Shown here: positions 10,783 to 24,800 of the stretch, one piece after another
How positions within the stretch are numbered: position 1 is the first letter of the stretch
Layout: each line of letters starts with the position of its first letter
Assembly: GCF_024713975.1 (NCBI RefSeq)
Contig: NC_091093.1
Span: 21,796,001 to 21,860,000, forward strand
Source: Paralichthys olivaceus
Lineage: Eukaryota > Chordata > Actinopteri > Pleuronectiformes > Paralichthyidae
Direction: 5' to 3'
DNA: 64,000 bases
Program-made: the position numbers and the translations under genes
Notes under the pieces: model-generated
What the model saw: only the letters and a program-made list of their open reading frames with translations
The model's database searches: none
What the model was told of the DNA's origin: nothing

Positions 10783-12759
10783 CACAGAAAACGGCTCTGT
10801 TTGACATTAAAGCAAGTACAAGTAGTTAGAAATAATCAAAAGCTGTGGTTTATTAGAGTATATAGTTCACCGTACAGTTAGAATATATGTTTCCACATTT
10901 AAAAAAAATTAAGAGGGTTTTTTTTGGCCAGGACACATCGAGTCTATTAAAGAAGTCAATTATAGAAAGGAGTGATGAAGTTATCTTTGGCACATTTTCT
11001 ATTAACTGTCCCTTAGATATTTTAAAACACATCTCTTGCCAGAGGGGAAATTGTGTTTTGCTGCAGGACAAGAATGAGGCCGCCCAGTCCTGCAGCTCTT
11101 TATCAAACGTATTGTATCAGATTACAGGCCGAAAAAGAAAAGCGGTTCACTGTGAAAGTGAATGTAACCCACTCAAAAAGTTTCACTGAAGATTTAGTCA
11201 AAAGGAAACATTTCATTTATATTTTTCCTGTAGAGCACCTGTTTAATTCTAGCTGCACGGTCGCCTTGTTTGATGCACCGAGCACATGTCCTGGTGATCG
11301 TCTTTTCAGAGGCAACAGTGTCCCTGGTGGAGAGGAAGCTCATGGAAGCTGACAGGTTGAAAATGTGCCGCATGATGTGGCTGAGGGAGCATGAAACATG
11401 TTCACCCATGGATGCTGTGAACAGCACCACAGGAGAGACTGAGACAATTATGCACTGAACATTTTTTTTATGTTGAAATATATTTTCTTTGCCTTTATAG
11501 ATAATTTAATAGCTTTTGTTGGTAAATTATTGCGAAGGCGACGCTGCAACTGAGCGAGGAGTTCAAGAGAGATTGTGCCAAAAGAAAATGACTCCTTTTT
11601 CTGTCCTGTCAGGTGTAAGATTACAATTAACTGCAGAGTGACAGTCACTTTCCCAGGAGCATCATTAGAAGAGTAATGGAGAGACATGCCCCTGAGGGCA
11701 TTTTATAACTTCAACCTCCAGAAATCATCCAGACGGTTTTAAGTTTTAAAATAAATCCAAATATCTGCAAATCTTTCAAACAGAAAACAGTGGTTGTAAC
11801 CTCAGAATAAGACCATGATGATCTTATGCAAATAGTGTTGCTGCTGTCACATACTGTTACTTGAAGTCATCACGCATGATGACATGTTGCTCTGTGAAGA
11901 ATCACTCAGGAAGTGCATTGTGATTCATCACCATTTATTCTAACTCAAACTTTCATTTCTCCTTTATATTATTTTCATGTCCTGCCTGTTTCAGACACTT
12001 CTACCTTTTAACTTTGTTGGCTTTGGGAAGAAGAGACGTAACGCACACAAAGGATGAGACACTGACAAGTAACAAAACAAAATCCTGTGATAAATAATTA
12101 CATTTGAAAATGTTATTTCTGTGGCTTGGGACCTCTGATTTTACAATACAATATAGTAACAGATCATTTTAAAATGGAAAGGAAACTGCATTGACCAGAA
12201 AGCTAGAGGGGAAATCCCTTGAAACTGTTTTACTACAATAAAAGGCCCGATATCATTTTCATTTTACCAAACAACTTTTCAAACAAAGTTTACAACTTCA
12301 ATTATGTTAAATCTATAAGTGCTCACAAAGTTAGTGTATTTTAGTGCAATGTTAATCCCTCTTCCCCATTTTATCAATATATTAAACACAATACACATTG
12401 AAGCTGCCACATTGAGTAGCAGGGAGAAACTTAGTAAAATACAAACAAAAACAAACTGGCATTCGCTGCACACTACAGGACATAACCCACAAACTGAACA
12501 CAGCAACTAAATGATATGTCGTGACACCATTTATCTCTCTGATTGTCTCTTCACTAAGAAAACAAAGCTAGACAGCTTTTTGTGCCCCAACAAGTGTTCA
12601 GACTGACATGCAGCTCTCAGATGAAGTCCCAACGTTTCCTTTAAATGCTACAAACTCTACAGCTGCAGTCACAGGAACATTGTGTCACAGACTGTAGCCT
12701 GAAATGAAATGTAGGATTATTAACCATTAGTTTATAAAGATGGACGATATGATGGCTCC

Positions 12760-13172
12760 TAAGAAGTGAAGCCAAAGTGTCTCAATTGCCACCTGGTGGC
12801 TGGCTGAAGTATAGGTCATAAAGTACACATCAATCAAATACAAATCAAATACATTTTTCTCAAAAGGTGGTTTCGTCAGTTTAGGTAGTTATTGTCATAC
12901 TGATGTTTGTTCAAGTTCTCGTTTTTTCCAGTGAGTTGGAATTGAATTAGTTGCTATAAAAATAGGGGGAAACGTCATGATTGACAGCTGAGTCGACTCA
13001 TGATTGGTCAAATGTGCGTATCGACGGGACCTCGCCACCGTGGCTCCATCCACAGAGCGCTACTGACACAGACTCTGGCTCCCAATGCACAAGATGGCAT
13101 CGTTTGTATCTGGGATGTTTTGGCTTCATTTCTGGCTACAGTGGGAGGAAGTGGAGTTGTCCATTTTCATAA
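12760..13172 (+). repeat. Interspersed repeat family A, copy 2
   Basis: Related block by block to 50-440 in the same orientation: CCACCTGGTGGCTGGCT, AGTATAGGTCATAAA, GTCATGATTGACAGCT, GACTCTGGCTCCC, CAAGATGGCATCG and GTTTTGGCTTCATTTCTGG. It ends only about 40 bp from the ephrin-B2 stop codon, in opposite orientation to that gene, so it probably forms part of the efnb2 3' UTR. Confidence 0.65.
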
Positions 13173-13212
13173 ACGTGGTTAACATGTTAGCAAAAGAGTA
13201 GAGCGGCAAACA

Positions 13213-16200
13213 TTAGACTTTGTAGTAGATGTTGGTTGGAGTCTGAGGTGTGATCTCCTGAACAATGTAGACAGGTGGCCCATAGTCTCCGCTCACTCGT
13301 TCATAGTGACGGCAAATCATGCTGTCAGAAGGCCGCAGAGGAAAAACAACGTCGCTGCGGTCCGAGCCGTTGTTGTCGCTGCTGATGCTGTCCCGCTTTG
13401 GCACGGCCAAGGTGTTGAGGGACATGGAGGCGGACTGCTGCCTCTCTGGGAGGCAGTGGCAGTGACGGTGCTTCCACAGCAACACCAGCAGAATAATGAC
13501 GGCAAGAAGGACGATCACGCAGCCGGAGAAAACCCACACGAACAGCTGTGTCTTAGAGTCACCGCCGCCACTGGGGTTTGTTTGTCCTTTGTCCGAGCCT
13601 GCGTCTGTCAGGAGAAACAAGAGGGGAGGCAGGAAGAAAAAGGAGAAGGGGAAACTGAGATGAAAGAGTGAATCGGGACACGTGACAAAGAGATTTAAAA
13701 ACAGTTTCACTGAGTTTATGCCCTGGTACAGTGCGATCAGTTTGAATTAGCATGGTACAAAAACACCTCTGTCAAAGCCGGACACTGGAGTATATGATCT
13801 AATCTTTAGTGTCACACTAGTAAACAGCGTTTCTCTGACACTGAACGGGTCAATGGGTCATGAGGACTGAAGGTTTGTATGTAAGATGGAATAAAGAGAA
13901 GATAATTCAAAACCAATAAAATCAATGTGTCCCTGATCCTTGATGTATCAGCGGGGACCAGTTTTCTGTCCTTTCAAAATGTTTCTGTTTGATTTAGAGG
14001 ACAACTTAGATTTAACAGGAAGGTTAACATGTTTCATTCAGTAACAAAAAGCTGAAATTCAGATATATTCCTCTTTAAAGCCATATAGTGCAAATGTTCA
14101 TACTTGTTTACCTTAAAATCAATAATTTTTTTAATGTAACTCATCCTGACTTGTAATGTAGTAATAATGTGTTCTTATAGTTAACAGATCCCATGAATCC
14201 TAATGATTCAACTGATAAGTAGCCAAAGTCTGAAATTGTTCATTCTTCTTTATCACTGAATCAAAAAACTCATCACCTGGGACCTGCAGTTTATTTTAAG
14301 TCCATCTTTTCACATAGTGTCCTGCTGAAAATAGTTTTTAACTACTGCAATATTCATTCCTGTTTGAAATGCTCCAAACTACAGAGGCCCCATTTATTTA
14401 AAGGCAAATGAACTCCAGCCTTTATAAAAACGTTGAGGATGTATTTGTGAAGATTTATATTTCTATAGCAACCAATGGGCAGAGTACAACAGACATGAAT
14501 TGAAGTTGGAGGTGTGTCTCATAAACTAACACTGGTTTTAGTTTTCATTCATGGAATTTGTTGACAATAAAAAGTATGGTATGTAATGTATTGTATTTTA
14601 TATAATCACTACATTTACCATTTACAAATATGCTTATGTATAATCTTAAATACAGGTTGTAGTATACAAGTATAAACATTAAACAAAAATATTACAATGG
14701 TCCCTTAAGTGTGAATTCTACTACAAAGTATTAGGACCACCAGAATGTAATCGTAATTTTATGAGAAAAAAGTTATAATATCCCAATCACAAAAATTAAG
14801 TTGTAATTTTCAGAGGAAAAAAGTTGTAATAGTTTTAATATTTGGGAAAAAGGACATAATATAACGAGATGTTATGACATTTTTTCTCATTAAACTTTCA
14901 CTTAAGTCTATTTTTCTTGAAATTTAAAAGAGTTTTTGTTCACCATGGCCCTAATTCTCTGTGATAAAAGTCATATGTGTCAAAATGCCAAAGACAACAC
15001 TTGTACATATTCTCCAGGCAATATCTGTTGGGGTTTTTTGTACCAGTTTTGCTTTTAATGTCACGTTCTTTCCCAGACTCGTCCTTGGCCTTGGGTTTCG
15101 GTCGTGAGGGCGGGAATCTGGTGGGAGACTCCTGGAGTATTGAGGGTGGATCTGATGAGCCTGGAATATGAAGCAGGACAGTTGAGCAGCTGACCTGAAT
15201 AAAATCACAGCACATGATTGGAGGGAACACACCTCACATCTCATTTTCATTTCATTATTATCTGTGGCCCTCTGGTGTAGGTGAAGTTCTGTCATAACAA
15301 AATGATCAGTGTTTGCCATCAGTCCCTCAGAGCGTCTTTCTTTCTGGACTGATTATTGTCGCACTGACAGTCATTCAGATAAAAACATTTACAGGAGAAA
15401 GTGGGGAAAACATTTTATCACTAATCAAACCACAGAAAGATGTGTTTCGAGTCACAACTGGGACTTGAGGGAAAAAAGAAACTCACCAACACTTTCACTA
15501 GCTACACCTACACCAACTTGTGTGTGACATATAACTGAGTGCAGCCAATTCACATATTTCCTTGGGGTTTTTTCTAAAAGGAATTTCGGAAATCAAAAGT
15601 AAGGGGGAATTCCACCAAATTCGCATATGTAGTCTGGAAGAAAGAGAGAATTGAGTCAGAAAGGACTTCAGGCACGCTGACTCCTGACAGAAGAGAGCGT
15701 CTTGTGTTACTCTGGAGGAGGAGTGGTGTTAAGTCAGTTTTATGGAGCTTTAGAGACTAACACTGAGGATTTCCCAGCCTCTTCTGATTTTGACTGTTGT
15801 GGCCACGTCTGACACTGGTGCATTTATTTAAGAACTTTACTGTCGCACATTTTAATTGTATGCTACTTTATACTACAACTCTACTACATTTCTTTTTTTG
15901 AAGATGTTTATCGAGCATTTTGCCTTCATTGAAAGGTGCCACCAGGTCAGCTAGCCCCTTTACTACATTTCTGATGAACATCGTGTCATCTGTTTAGTCC
16001 AGTTTAACTAACAACTTTAGCTATGACTAAAATGTCACACTATGATTACCCAGCAAGAGAAATAAAAACAATAAGATTCCTCACAAGAAAAGTCATGTTG
16101 TAGCTTTCATTTTGTGATATTTGTCATCAGTCATGAGAACTCTTCCCTTTAAATGTCTTATGTTTTATTCAAACACCAGCTCAAGATTCAAACTTTTGTT

Positions 16201-19200
16201 CGAAAAATGAAAACAAAAGTGAAAAATATTCTGGGAGTCGGATGTCTTTTGGCCTAAACCCCATGATTTATCACACAACTCACAGATTTATCTTGTGATT
16301 CTTCTGGGGGGAGCCCAAACACCTGGTTGGGAACCACTGGACTAAACTGTAAAGTAAATACAGTAGAGTTTCTCAAACATCTCCACCGTGATATACATGT
16401 GGTCATTTAATACACATCAACGCTGATGAAACAAGTACTTTTAGTTTGATAGTTTCAGCACATGCTGTTTCTGCTTCTTAGTTGATTCAGGACTTAAACT
16501 TGTAATGGAGGAATGTAATATTAGTTTATCAGTATTTTTATTCAAATAAAGTCATTTTTTTCCACCACTGCTTTTTAAGTCTCTCAGAAGTTCCTTAGCT
16601 TTGTGGAAGTTAAACTCTTAACTGCTGGAGTAACCAAAGATGGCAGGTTGAAGGAAAATATGGAGGCCTGCAAAAAACAGGCAAAAACATCGAACCACAT
16701 TCCTCACTACAGATTAATATTATATTCTGTGTGCAAATGGCATTTTGAAATGTACTGAAGTCGACCCACATTCTAAAGCATTTTAATAATCTACACTTTT
16801 AATTAACATCTGTGGGTTTATAACAGTAACAGGAATTTGCACTCAAACACATTTACCATAAACGTATGAAAACCCAATGATCATATTTTCAGTGTCACAG
16901 GCACGAGCCATAAATCTAAACATAAACAGACGGGTTCATGAAAAGACCAAAATGGATGCAAGCTGCAGTGAATCCCAAACGTGACTTAACCCACCATGTG
17001 TGGACACTAACGAGAGATTACAACTGAATCGGAGTGATTCGTGTGTCCTGATGGTTTTAAAGGTTTGTTTACACTCGTGGAGTTTGTAAACACAGCAGAA
17101 AAACATTCCCAGTTATGATCAGTTGCGAAACTGAAAATGCTGCGATTTTGTTTTCATCTCGAACCCAAACTCTTGAATCATTTATGAATAATACTCCACA
17201 TTTCTGAGGTCAAATAAATTCCATTTTACGGCTTGAGCAGATTTGAGCTTTTTAAAGATTTAGAAACATGCACAGAAACGCGGCATCTGTCGATTTCTCT
17301 GATCATGTGGAGATCAATAACACACACACATACATCATAGAACACTAATACCATCCTCATACATAGATATCTTCTCAGAAAGGTTACTTACAAATAACAC
17401 TATTATAATATTGTGGTGATGGTTTAAAAAATACAAATCCTCAATATGGTTTGATGTGAACATTATAAACTAACTCATCCTCTACTATGGCAGTGGATAT
17501 GTTAGGAATCAGATTTATTAAATTTTAATGTATGTGATAAGAGCACAACACAATCGGCTATTCTGATGTTAAAGCAGAAAAAAAGATTATTGAAAGCAAC
17601 CACCAATCCGAATGATGGCATGCAAGATTATACTGATGGCCTTAAGCTGCCAGCGGTTTGAATTAGGGATTTGAGATAATTCACGACGGTAATCTCTCTT
17701 CAAGAGCATGAATCGATGATCGAGATAATCTGACCATTTAGTAATTCCAGAGAGAAGGTGATACTACTGCATCACGTGTATAATGAACAGGAACAAACAT
17801 TAGCTGTATTGATACCTGTGTCAGATACCTGTGTCTGTGAGCCTGTCTCTGTCTTTCATTCACATGTCTGCAGCTTTAGAAACATGCTGGCACACACACA
17901 CACACACACACACACAAAGTACTTACTCTGGCCGACTCTCAGCACCAGCTTCATGGATTTGGTCCTACACACTCCTCCATTACTGTTATCCAGACCTTGA
18001 AGAGCTCCTGTCGAGGTGGCTGATAAACAGAGATGAGGGTAAATGTTAAATTGTTGTTTGAGTTTGAATTTCATGTATTTTTCATAATACAAGATTATCA
18101 AGCAAAATAGAGTTTCCTTGATTTCTGCTTCAGTTTCCAAATGTTGCATCATTTATGCAGATAGATGCAGACACAAACAACACAGCCTATACCAAACTAC
18201 ATGCAACCAAGCTTAACACATTTCACAACTCACAACTTGAATAACTCATTATAGGGCTTGGCAATAAAATGTTATAAATAACCATCACTATATAATTTTC
18301 AATTATACGATATAAAAAGTTATCATTATGTTTAGATTTATAAAGTGTTTTGCTGTTTATCAAGTCGTTGTAATACTATGCTCATAAAGTTAAAAAAAAA
18401 AACCTTCACTCAGGGGCAAAAGTCAGTCTTTACATCTAAAAGAAATACTAGTGTGACATTTATCATGATAATCATCGAAATGGACTGATATTAATTTTTT
18501 ATCTTAATAGAATAATTGGCCATATTTCCAAGCCCAAACTTGTTATTATTTAAAAATCACATCAAAAAACAGGTTAAAGTGCCTCAAGTTCATCGTCATG
18601 TTTCATATATTGTTGAATAAAACTGTCCAAAAATGTTATATTTTAATCTACTGTCAAACAAGACAAAGAATATCCTTGTAAAATTTAAGACATTCGTGTC
18701 AGAGGATGCTACATTTCTCCTTCATAAATAACTTACATGATTAATCGATATTAAAACATTTGAAAGTTACACTTGATTGATATTTTATTAGGTATATCTA
18801 TGGCTAAAATACACCTATAGCTAAGACTAATTCAATCTATTACTATAGTTCTGCAATAAATCCAAACTTTATGATGCTTAAAAATGTTCATTATTTCATC
18901 AAAATTACAAAAATGATTCAAAAAGATGGCCACAACAACAAAACAATAGCAAAAAAGTAAAGAAGTCCCAACAAAAAGAGAAGATTATAACTTAACAGAG
19001 GATTTATTGCATGACTCTTGAATTAAAATGTCAGTTTTGGCGAAGAGGACGTAAAGAACCACAAACTAAATGTAATTCTGTTATTAAATCAACTAATCAA
19101 TGATTTGCCTGATGATTATTTCAGCTCTAGATGCAGCTTGGATGGTCGACTTTAAATCAACTTATCAAAAACAATTCACACACTAAAAACTACACAAACA

Positions 19201-20740
19201 CACACACACACCAAGAACTTTGGTTCACCCCCTGTCACTCCCCCACACACACATGGGCTTGTTAGCAGCATTTAGGTCAGATAACAACATCTCAGAGGCT
19301 ACAAGCCACGTTGCCATGAAAGCTCCCATCAAATCTGCCTGATGCTGTAAAAGCCTTGTGTGATTTGGGGCATGTAAGCCCTTGAAATCACACTGGCCTG
19401 CCAGAGCGAAGTGTGCTGTCAGAGTGTGGCGCGCTGGATGAGGCTACATTGTCAGACTTGCTCTCTATATCATGCATCACTTGCCACTAAGATGCTGGTT
19501 TAACCGACAGCGGTCCAATAACGAGGCCACATTTTTTGATTCTCACGCAAACTGACAAATTGAGAGGGAGCCAACGACGATGGCTTCCTCTCGTCGCAGG
19601 AAGGAAAATTAGAAGAAGCAGTTGCTATAGCACTGACTCGAATGCCGGATGTTGCACATGCACAGGTCTCACTCCAATCAGACTTACAGGTGATATAATA
19701 GTCCCTCCCCTTGAGGAACTCCAAACCCCACAGGTTGGGGCTGAACTCCTGAAACTTGAACGTGAACTTGACGTCCCGGTGAGGCTTGTCACAGTTCAGC
19801 AGGGGCGTGTCAGTCTTGTCGATGGAGCAGCTCTCGATCTGACTCCGGGAGACCAGGTACACCCTGTAGAACTCCTCTTTCCCCCCCAGGGAAGCATCTG
19901 CCCGGGGACACACAATGTCCATCTTGTCCCCTATCTGAGGATACAGGACCAGACCCTGACCTGCAGTAAATCTGAGGCAGAAACAGAAAATAAATGTAAC
20001 TGAAAATCAGCTGTAAAACAATGTTGTTGTTTTTTGTTCTCTACTTCAACTAATAAAGTGGCAGCGATTTGAAGATTTGAAATGAATGTAGTCTTGGCGT
20101 TTCTAAAAGCTGCTGAAATTAGCCAATGAATAAAGAAAAACTGAAAAAAAGTGACAAAATGCCCATGAGGCACAAAGAAAAAGATGTGTTTTCATCTGAG
20201 ACAGGACAATTTTACATTTTAAAACTGAAAACATGAATTATTCGATCAGTTTGGTTTTAAATAATTTTCCAAACAAAAATCCTCTAGTTTCAGCTTCTCA
20301 CTTGGAATAATTTGCTGCTTTCATTTGTCTAACAATAAACTGAACATCTTTGCAAATCCAGCAAACTGAAAACACAGCTTTGGTGAGTCTGTGACTTTTT
20401 CACAAGTTTTCTTCAAATAATTGATCAGGAAAATTTAAATGCAATCACCTGAAATAATGCACAACAGAGTAAAAGGGTTTTAGTTTAACCTCTCATCAAC
20501 ACCAACGATTAACCGATTAGTCATTATAAATGGGTTGCTTCCTCTTTATGTACAGTCTATGGTTCCTTGTCTTCACTTCCTGTCGGTCCCTGAGGTCACA
20601 GAGCAGCAGCACAAAGTTGGTTCATGCACCTACTTTGCATTGGAGCGGCTCCAGTGGATGGACTCCAGAGTGGCGGCGCGGCAGCAGCAGAAGACGCTCA
20701 GCAGCATCACGGCACCGCAGCTCCATGCGCTGCTCCCCAT
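13213..20740 (-). CDS. efnb2: Ephrin-B2, transmembrane Eph-receptor ligand
   Basis: Ephrin-B2 is the membrane ligand of EphB/EphA4 receptors. It guides vessels, axons and somite borders, and it signals in reverse through its cytoplasmic tail. Coding exons: 20634-20740, 19688-19971, 17927-18019, 15065-15160 and 13213-13604; phases close exactly to give 323 residues (human about 333). Exon 1 holds the signal peptide and LESIHW. Exon 2 gives the receptor-binding fold with [19 protein letters not shown] and the G-H loop [10 protein letters not shown], whose NLW favours B2 over B1. Exon 3 contains [11 protein letters not shown]. Exon 5 has a transmembrane helix and ends in the PDZ ligand YYKV after the conserved SGDYG and VYIVQE motifs. 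The exon 4 donor (GTGACA) is weak. The tail is unusually diverged ([14 protein letters not shown]...ITPQTPTN), which suggests one of two fish paralogues, perhaps efnb2b. Confidence 0.93.
17891..17916. repeat. (CA)n microsatellite next to efnb2 exon 3
   Basis: A CA repeat starts about 10 bp beyond the exon 3 donor of efnb2, so in the transcript a (TG)n tract follows the 5' splice site almost at once. Other introns of efnb2 (13605-15064, 15161-17926, 18020-19687) hold AT-rich DNA without further recognised elements. Confidence 0.85.
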
Positions 20741-21050
20741 CACAGACAGGTTCAGACCACACGGTTTCACTCCGTATCATAAACCACAGAGGACGCGCAC
20801 GAAAATCTTCCGCAGCCCGTGCATGTCTCCTCCAGGTGCGCGCCGACCACTCATCCCCGCGCCAGATCCCACCGAGCCGCGACTCCAGCACGCGGATGAA
20901 ATGTTCCACATTGTGCGTAATTGGCTAGAAAAGCATCGGTGTATTGAGGACAGAGATTGTGCGGAGTGTGTAGTCATCAGCTGACTGACCGGTCCGCCCA
21001 CATCCACACTGTGCGTATCAGAGCGCCTGGATGCTGCGTTTTTTATTTCA
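20741..21050 (-). promoter_or_regulatory. efnb2 5' UTR and promoter region
   Basis: This is the CpG-enriched sequence just upstream of the ephrin-B2 ATG at 20740, including GGACGCGCACGAAAATC and GCGCGCCGACC on the plus strand. It forms a local G+C peak between AT-rich flanks and would contain the 5' UTR and start site. No TATA box is obvious. Confidence 0.45.
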
Positions 21051-21504
21051 CTTCTCTTGTGTAACTTTATTCATATTGACTGAGACAAGAAAACGAACTT
21101 AGTTTCATACATTCCTTTATTTCACTGGAGGAAGTTGGTTGCTTCAATGTGCCACCACCATCTTCAAACTCTTTTTTTATGTAAACAAAACCCCAAAACC
21201 ATATAATAACTTATTATCCCAAATGTTCTTGGGTTTAATATCCTATATATCATCCACCTCATATGAACGAATTGACTATCAACATCTACTCTTTTATTTC
21301 TATTGTTTTACGATTGAATCAATTCTTAAAGCGGTTTTTCTCTATATGAAGATTCAAACATTGACTCAGCCCTTAGAGGTAAATTTACGTTTATAAGTGA
21401 AGTGAAATTGACTTTATATTGGCAATATGTATTTCTATTGTCTTTTTGTCTAATCAGAGTTGCCTTTAACGATGCCATTTTTGATTGTTTTGTAAGATAA
21501 GATC

Positions 21505-21600
21505 AAATAAGATAAGATTTTATTAATCCCGAAGGAAATTCTTGTTCAAGCTTGCTCCAAGATACAGTATCAACAATATAGAATAGAATAGAACATAGTG
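21505..21600 (-). repeat. LINE 3'-tail remnant, reverse orientation
   Basis: The sequence reads AAGATAAGATTTTATTAATCCCGAAGG and onward, the reverse complement of the common fish LINE terminus 'CCTTCGGGATTAATAAA...ATCTTATCTTA'. It is short and truncated. Confidence 0.5.
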
Positions 21601-21754
21601 GATTAAACATTAGTTTATAGGACTACTCTTCGCCTGCATGACTTATTCTGTTTATGAAGTCATCTTACATCTACATTTAAACACACACATGCTGCAATCT
21701 TGTGCTAAGACTGTGCATTGACTTCCCTTTGTTGTGGACAGTCTAACCAAAACA

Positions 21755-21845
21755 TAATCCCTAACCCTAACCATGAACAATTCATTCCTAACCCTAACCT
21801 TAACCTAACCACAAGTTTAAACCTTAACCAGGAGCTCAGAAATAA
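21755..21845 (+). repeat. CTAACC-rich simple repeat
   Basis: Several imperfect CCCTAACC and CTTAACC units (for example CCCTAACCCTAACC, CCTAACCCTAACCTTAACC) followed by CACAAGTTTAAACC. The units are telomere-like but few and degenerate. In fish such tracts commonly belong to dispersed repeats and are not relics of chromosome ends. Confidence 0.6.
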
Positions 21846-21849
21846 CGTT

Positions 21850-24800
21850 TTGCCTCATAGGACCAGGTCCACTTGTCCTCACAAGTTTAGTGTTTATTCT
21901 AGTAAAGGTTCCTCAAGAGCCAACAAAAATGAGCACATGCACACACCAATTAGATTTTATGCCAATTTTATCAGGTCAGAAATCAGTTCAGTGAAGTAAC
22001 CATGAGAAGAGCTTTATCCCCTGTTGTTTGGTAACATTGATGATTAATAGACTATTAATCATTGATCTCCACACATATTTTTATAGCCCTAACTGAGAAC
22101 AGAACATAGAGTCGACCATCCACTGCTAAAAGTTGTGTGCAAATTTCTCTAATGACAAACAGTGAGAGAAATCCTCCATGAAATGAATGTTTTTTTTATC
22201 TCAATGTGGATCAATACATTTGAAAAACATCTGTGGGTGGATGAGTTGGGATTTTCTTTAAAATCCTGTATATTCTGCATCTAAGGAACCAAGGCTGTAA
22301 TCCCCTTCATTTTCAGAGAATCTGAACTAATGACAAAGTGGTTTAAAAGATTACACATGCAGAGCTTCTGTCACAAGAATAAAACACCACACATGACAGC
22401 TGAACTGCAAAGAAACGCCTGACATCCTGTCGGGAACAGGTTGGGCTCTGTGTTTTCAAAGTGCTGGCAACATCTTTCATATTTATAATTCATTTAAAAC
22501 TCGAGGTTGAACTACATAGAGAAAGCAGATGCAGAGATGTTTTCTCATGTAAACACAAAATTATACAAGTTTGATGCTTGGTTTTACTAAAACAAACTTC
22601 AGATACAGAAACCTCAGATGTTTAGGATTTATTTTATTTCCTTGTCATGTGCTCAGCTGCCGGCATTTACATTTACGAGACAGATTCTAAACATAATCTA
22701 ATTATAGATTATATCAAACATCCAGATATCAGCCAGTCAGTGGTAATAATTCACCTCATGTCTGAAACATTTAACCAACAAAAAGAACAGTACAAATAAA
22801 ACTGTGAATTTTAGTTATTTCATTTGCCTGATGATGATGAATTAACCAAAGAATTTTCTCAGTACTTAAACTGAGATTTTGATTTCTTCATTCTTCACAA
22901 TTGCCGGAATAACATAACAATTCCCAAAGCATCGAGACATTCGCCAAAGTTCTTTAGATCCTAATTTCAGCAGTTTGTAGAGTTTTAAAGAAGCTTCAGT
23001 CCAAAAATGGTAAAGATGTTTACAGGACGTAGCACTGACAAGAAACTAAATCAGACCCATCTGTGAAAGTTGTGGAGAGAGCATCTGATTGACCAGGAGC
23101 GGTCAGGAGTGCTGGTTTGAGTCCATCATCTGAACACTAAACCAAATCAGGCTCCATGGACAAAGGCCAGAATGTCACTATTATGGTAAGAAAGGCACAA
23201 AAAGGCAAGAATGATAATTGCAAACTACATTAATTGCTAATCCAGTCTCTTCATATGGATAGTTGAACCCAAAAAGAGCATCAGATTAGGTGAAAAAAAT
23301 GAGCCAACACTACATTCAAACATAATTGTATGAGTTTGTGGGGCTGGCCTCCTGTCCCTGGTACTGGAGGCATGCAGTGTATCAAAGGAATAACAGAGTC
23401 AGAAGATTGTCAAGGTATTTTAGATCAGAGTGCAGCAGTGTCAGGAAACTATTGTTGATTTGAGGCGAAGGTCTTGGATCTTTCAACACATCCAGCAGGT
23501 CAAAGGAGGATGTTTTAAACTGGCCTCCTGAGCTAAATCCTTTTGGACGGAGCAAATGTCTGCTGAAGAAAAAAGATTCCTGCAAACTTGAACCAAGTAG
23601 TAAAATGGAAGAGTGACAGAAACTACCAGCAGACAAATGCAATAAGCTTCTGTGCAGCAACGAGAAACATTTAGAGGTTGTTATTGTTACCTAAGGTTCT
23701 GCAACCATAAATAAGAGAAAGGCACCAGTATGTCTATATAGCCTATATTTAGTTTCTCATTATTTCACTAATGCACCTTGAACATTTTATGAAACATTCT
23801 TGGTCAAAATTGGTTCATATCAAATTCCGAATTAGTTACTGGAAATACAGTGTTACTGTTTACAATGATTTTGAAGGGATGTGTCACGCTAAAGCATTTG
23901 TCTTGCACCTGAAACAAGTATCAGAACCTTTATTGATTTTGAATGATTAGACCTCGTCTCAGGTTAATGGACCTCGGCTGCAAAGTTGCTGAGACCATCA
24001 AATTGCATATACAGTATACTCAGTGGAAACAAGAAGAGGTTCCCAACCAAGCAGGATGTAGACAAGAGATGTCATCAGTTAAAATAGCTGAAAAGGAGTT
24101 AACATAAAGTTAAAATCTTTGAAGTGTGCTCTTTTTACTGTGCCACTACTGCAGCATCGTGACAGTTTTGTGAGTAATAGAGTTTGAACAGTTTGTCCGT
24201 AGCAGTTTCACTTTCTGTCTGCATCATATTCCTCAGTTCCACGATGACTCATCCTTCTCAGTCTTGCTATCACTGTTGAGAGCGGTCCAAGAGTTTTTCT
24301 GTGTGAGATCTCCCAAAGTGAAGCTAATGCTAACATGGTAGGTGTCTGCAAGAGAACAACCCCTATCACGATTAGCATTAACCTCAACCTGGGACAAGAC
24401 TTGATGGCTGTGTCATCACTTCTGGGCTTACCTCAGTGTTGGGGAAATCCTGCAGGGGGAAATAGACACGTGGATTACTGGTTGGCTTTGAGCGATCATG
24501 ACACATGACACATTTCAACCGAGGTTTTTAGTCACAATTAGTCATAACACATAAACCAATAACTGTTGTGAATTTGTGGTAATCTAGATTACAGTTTACA
24601 ACAGCAAACATTTTCATTTAACTGAAAAAAACAGGAAAAAAATCTAATTTGCGCAGGATTTGATGTTTTGTCTCTATTTTTAAAAAAAACTCAGAGGAAA
24701 AAACACTGTATGATGATCTATCTTGATCTCAACTCTTACTTTGCAAACATACCCTCCCGATAAATGAATAAAAATACTTCTCTGTGTACACATTTAACCC

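Noticed and set aside
21755-21845. Possible interstitial telomere
   Set aside because: Only a few imperfect CCCTAA units mixed with CTTAACC; better explained as a simple repeat common in fish.
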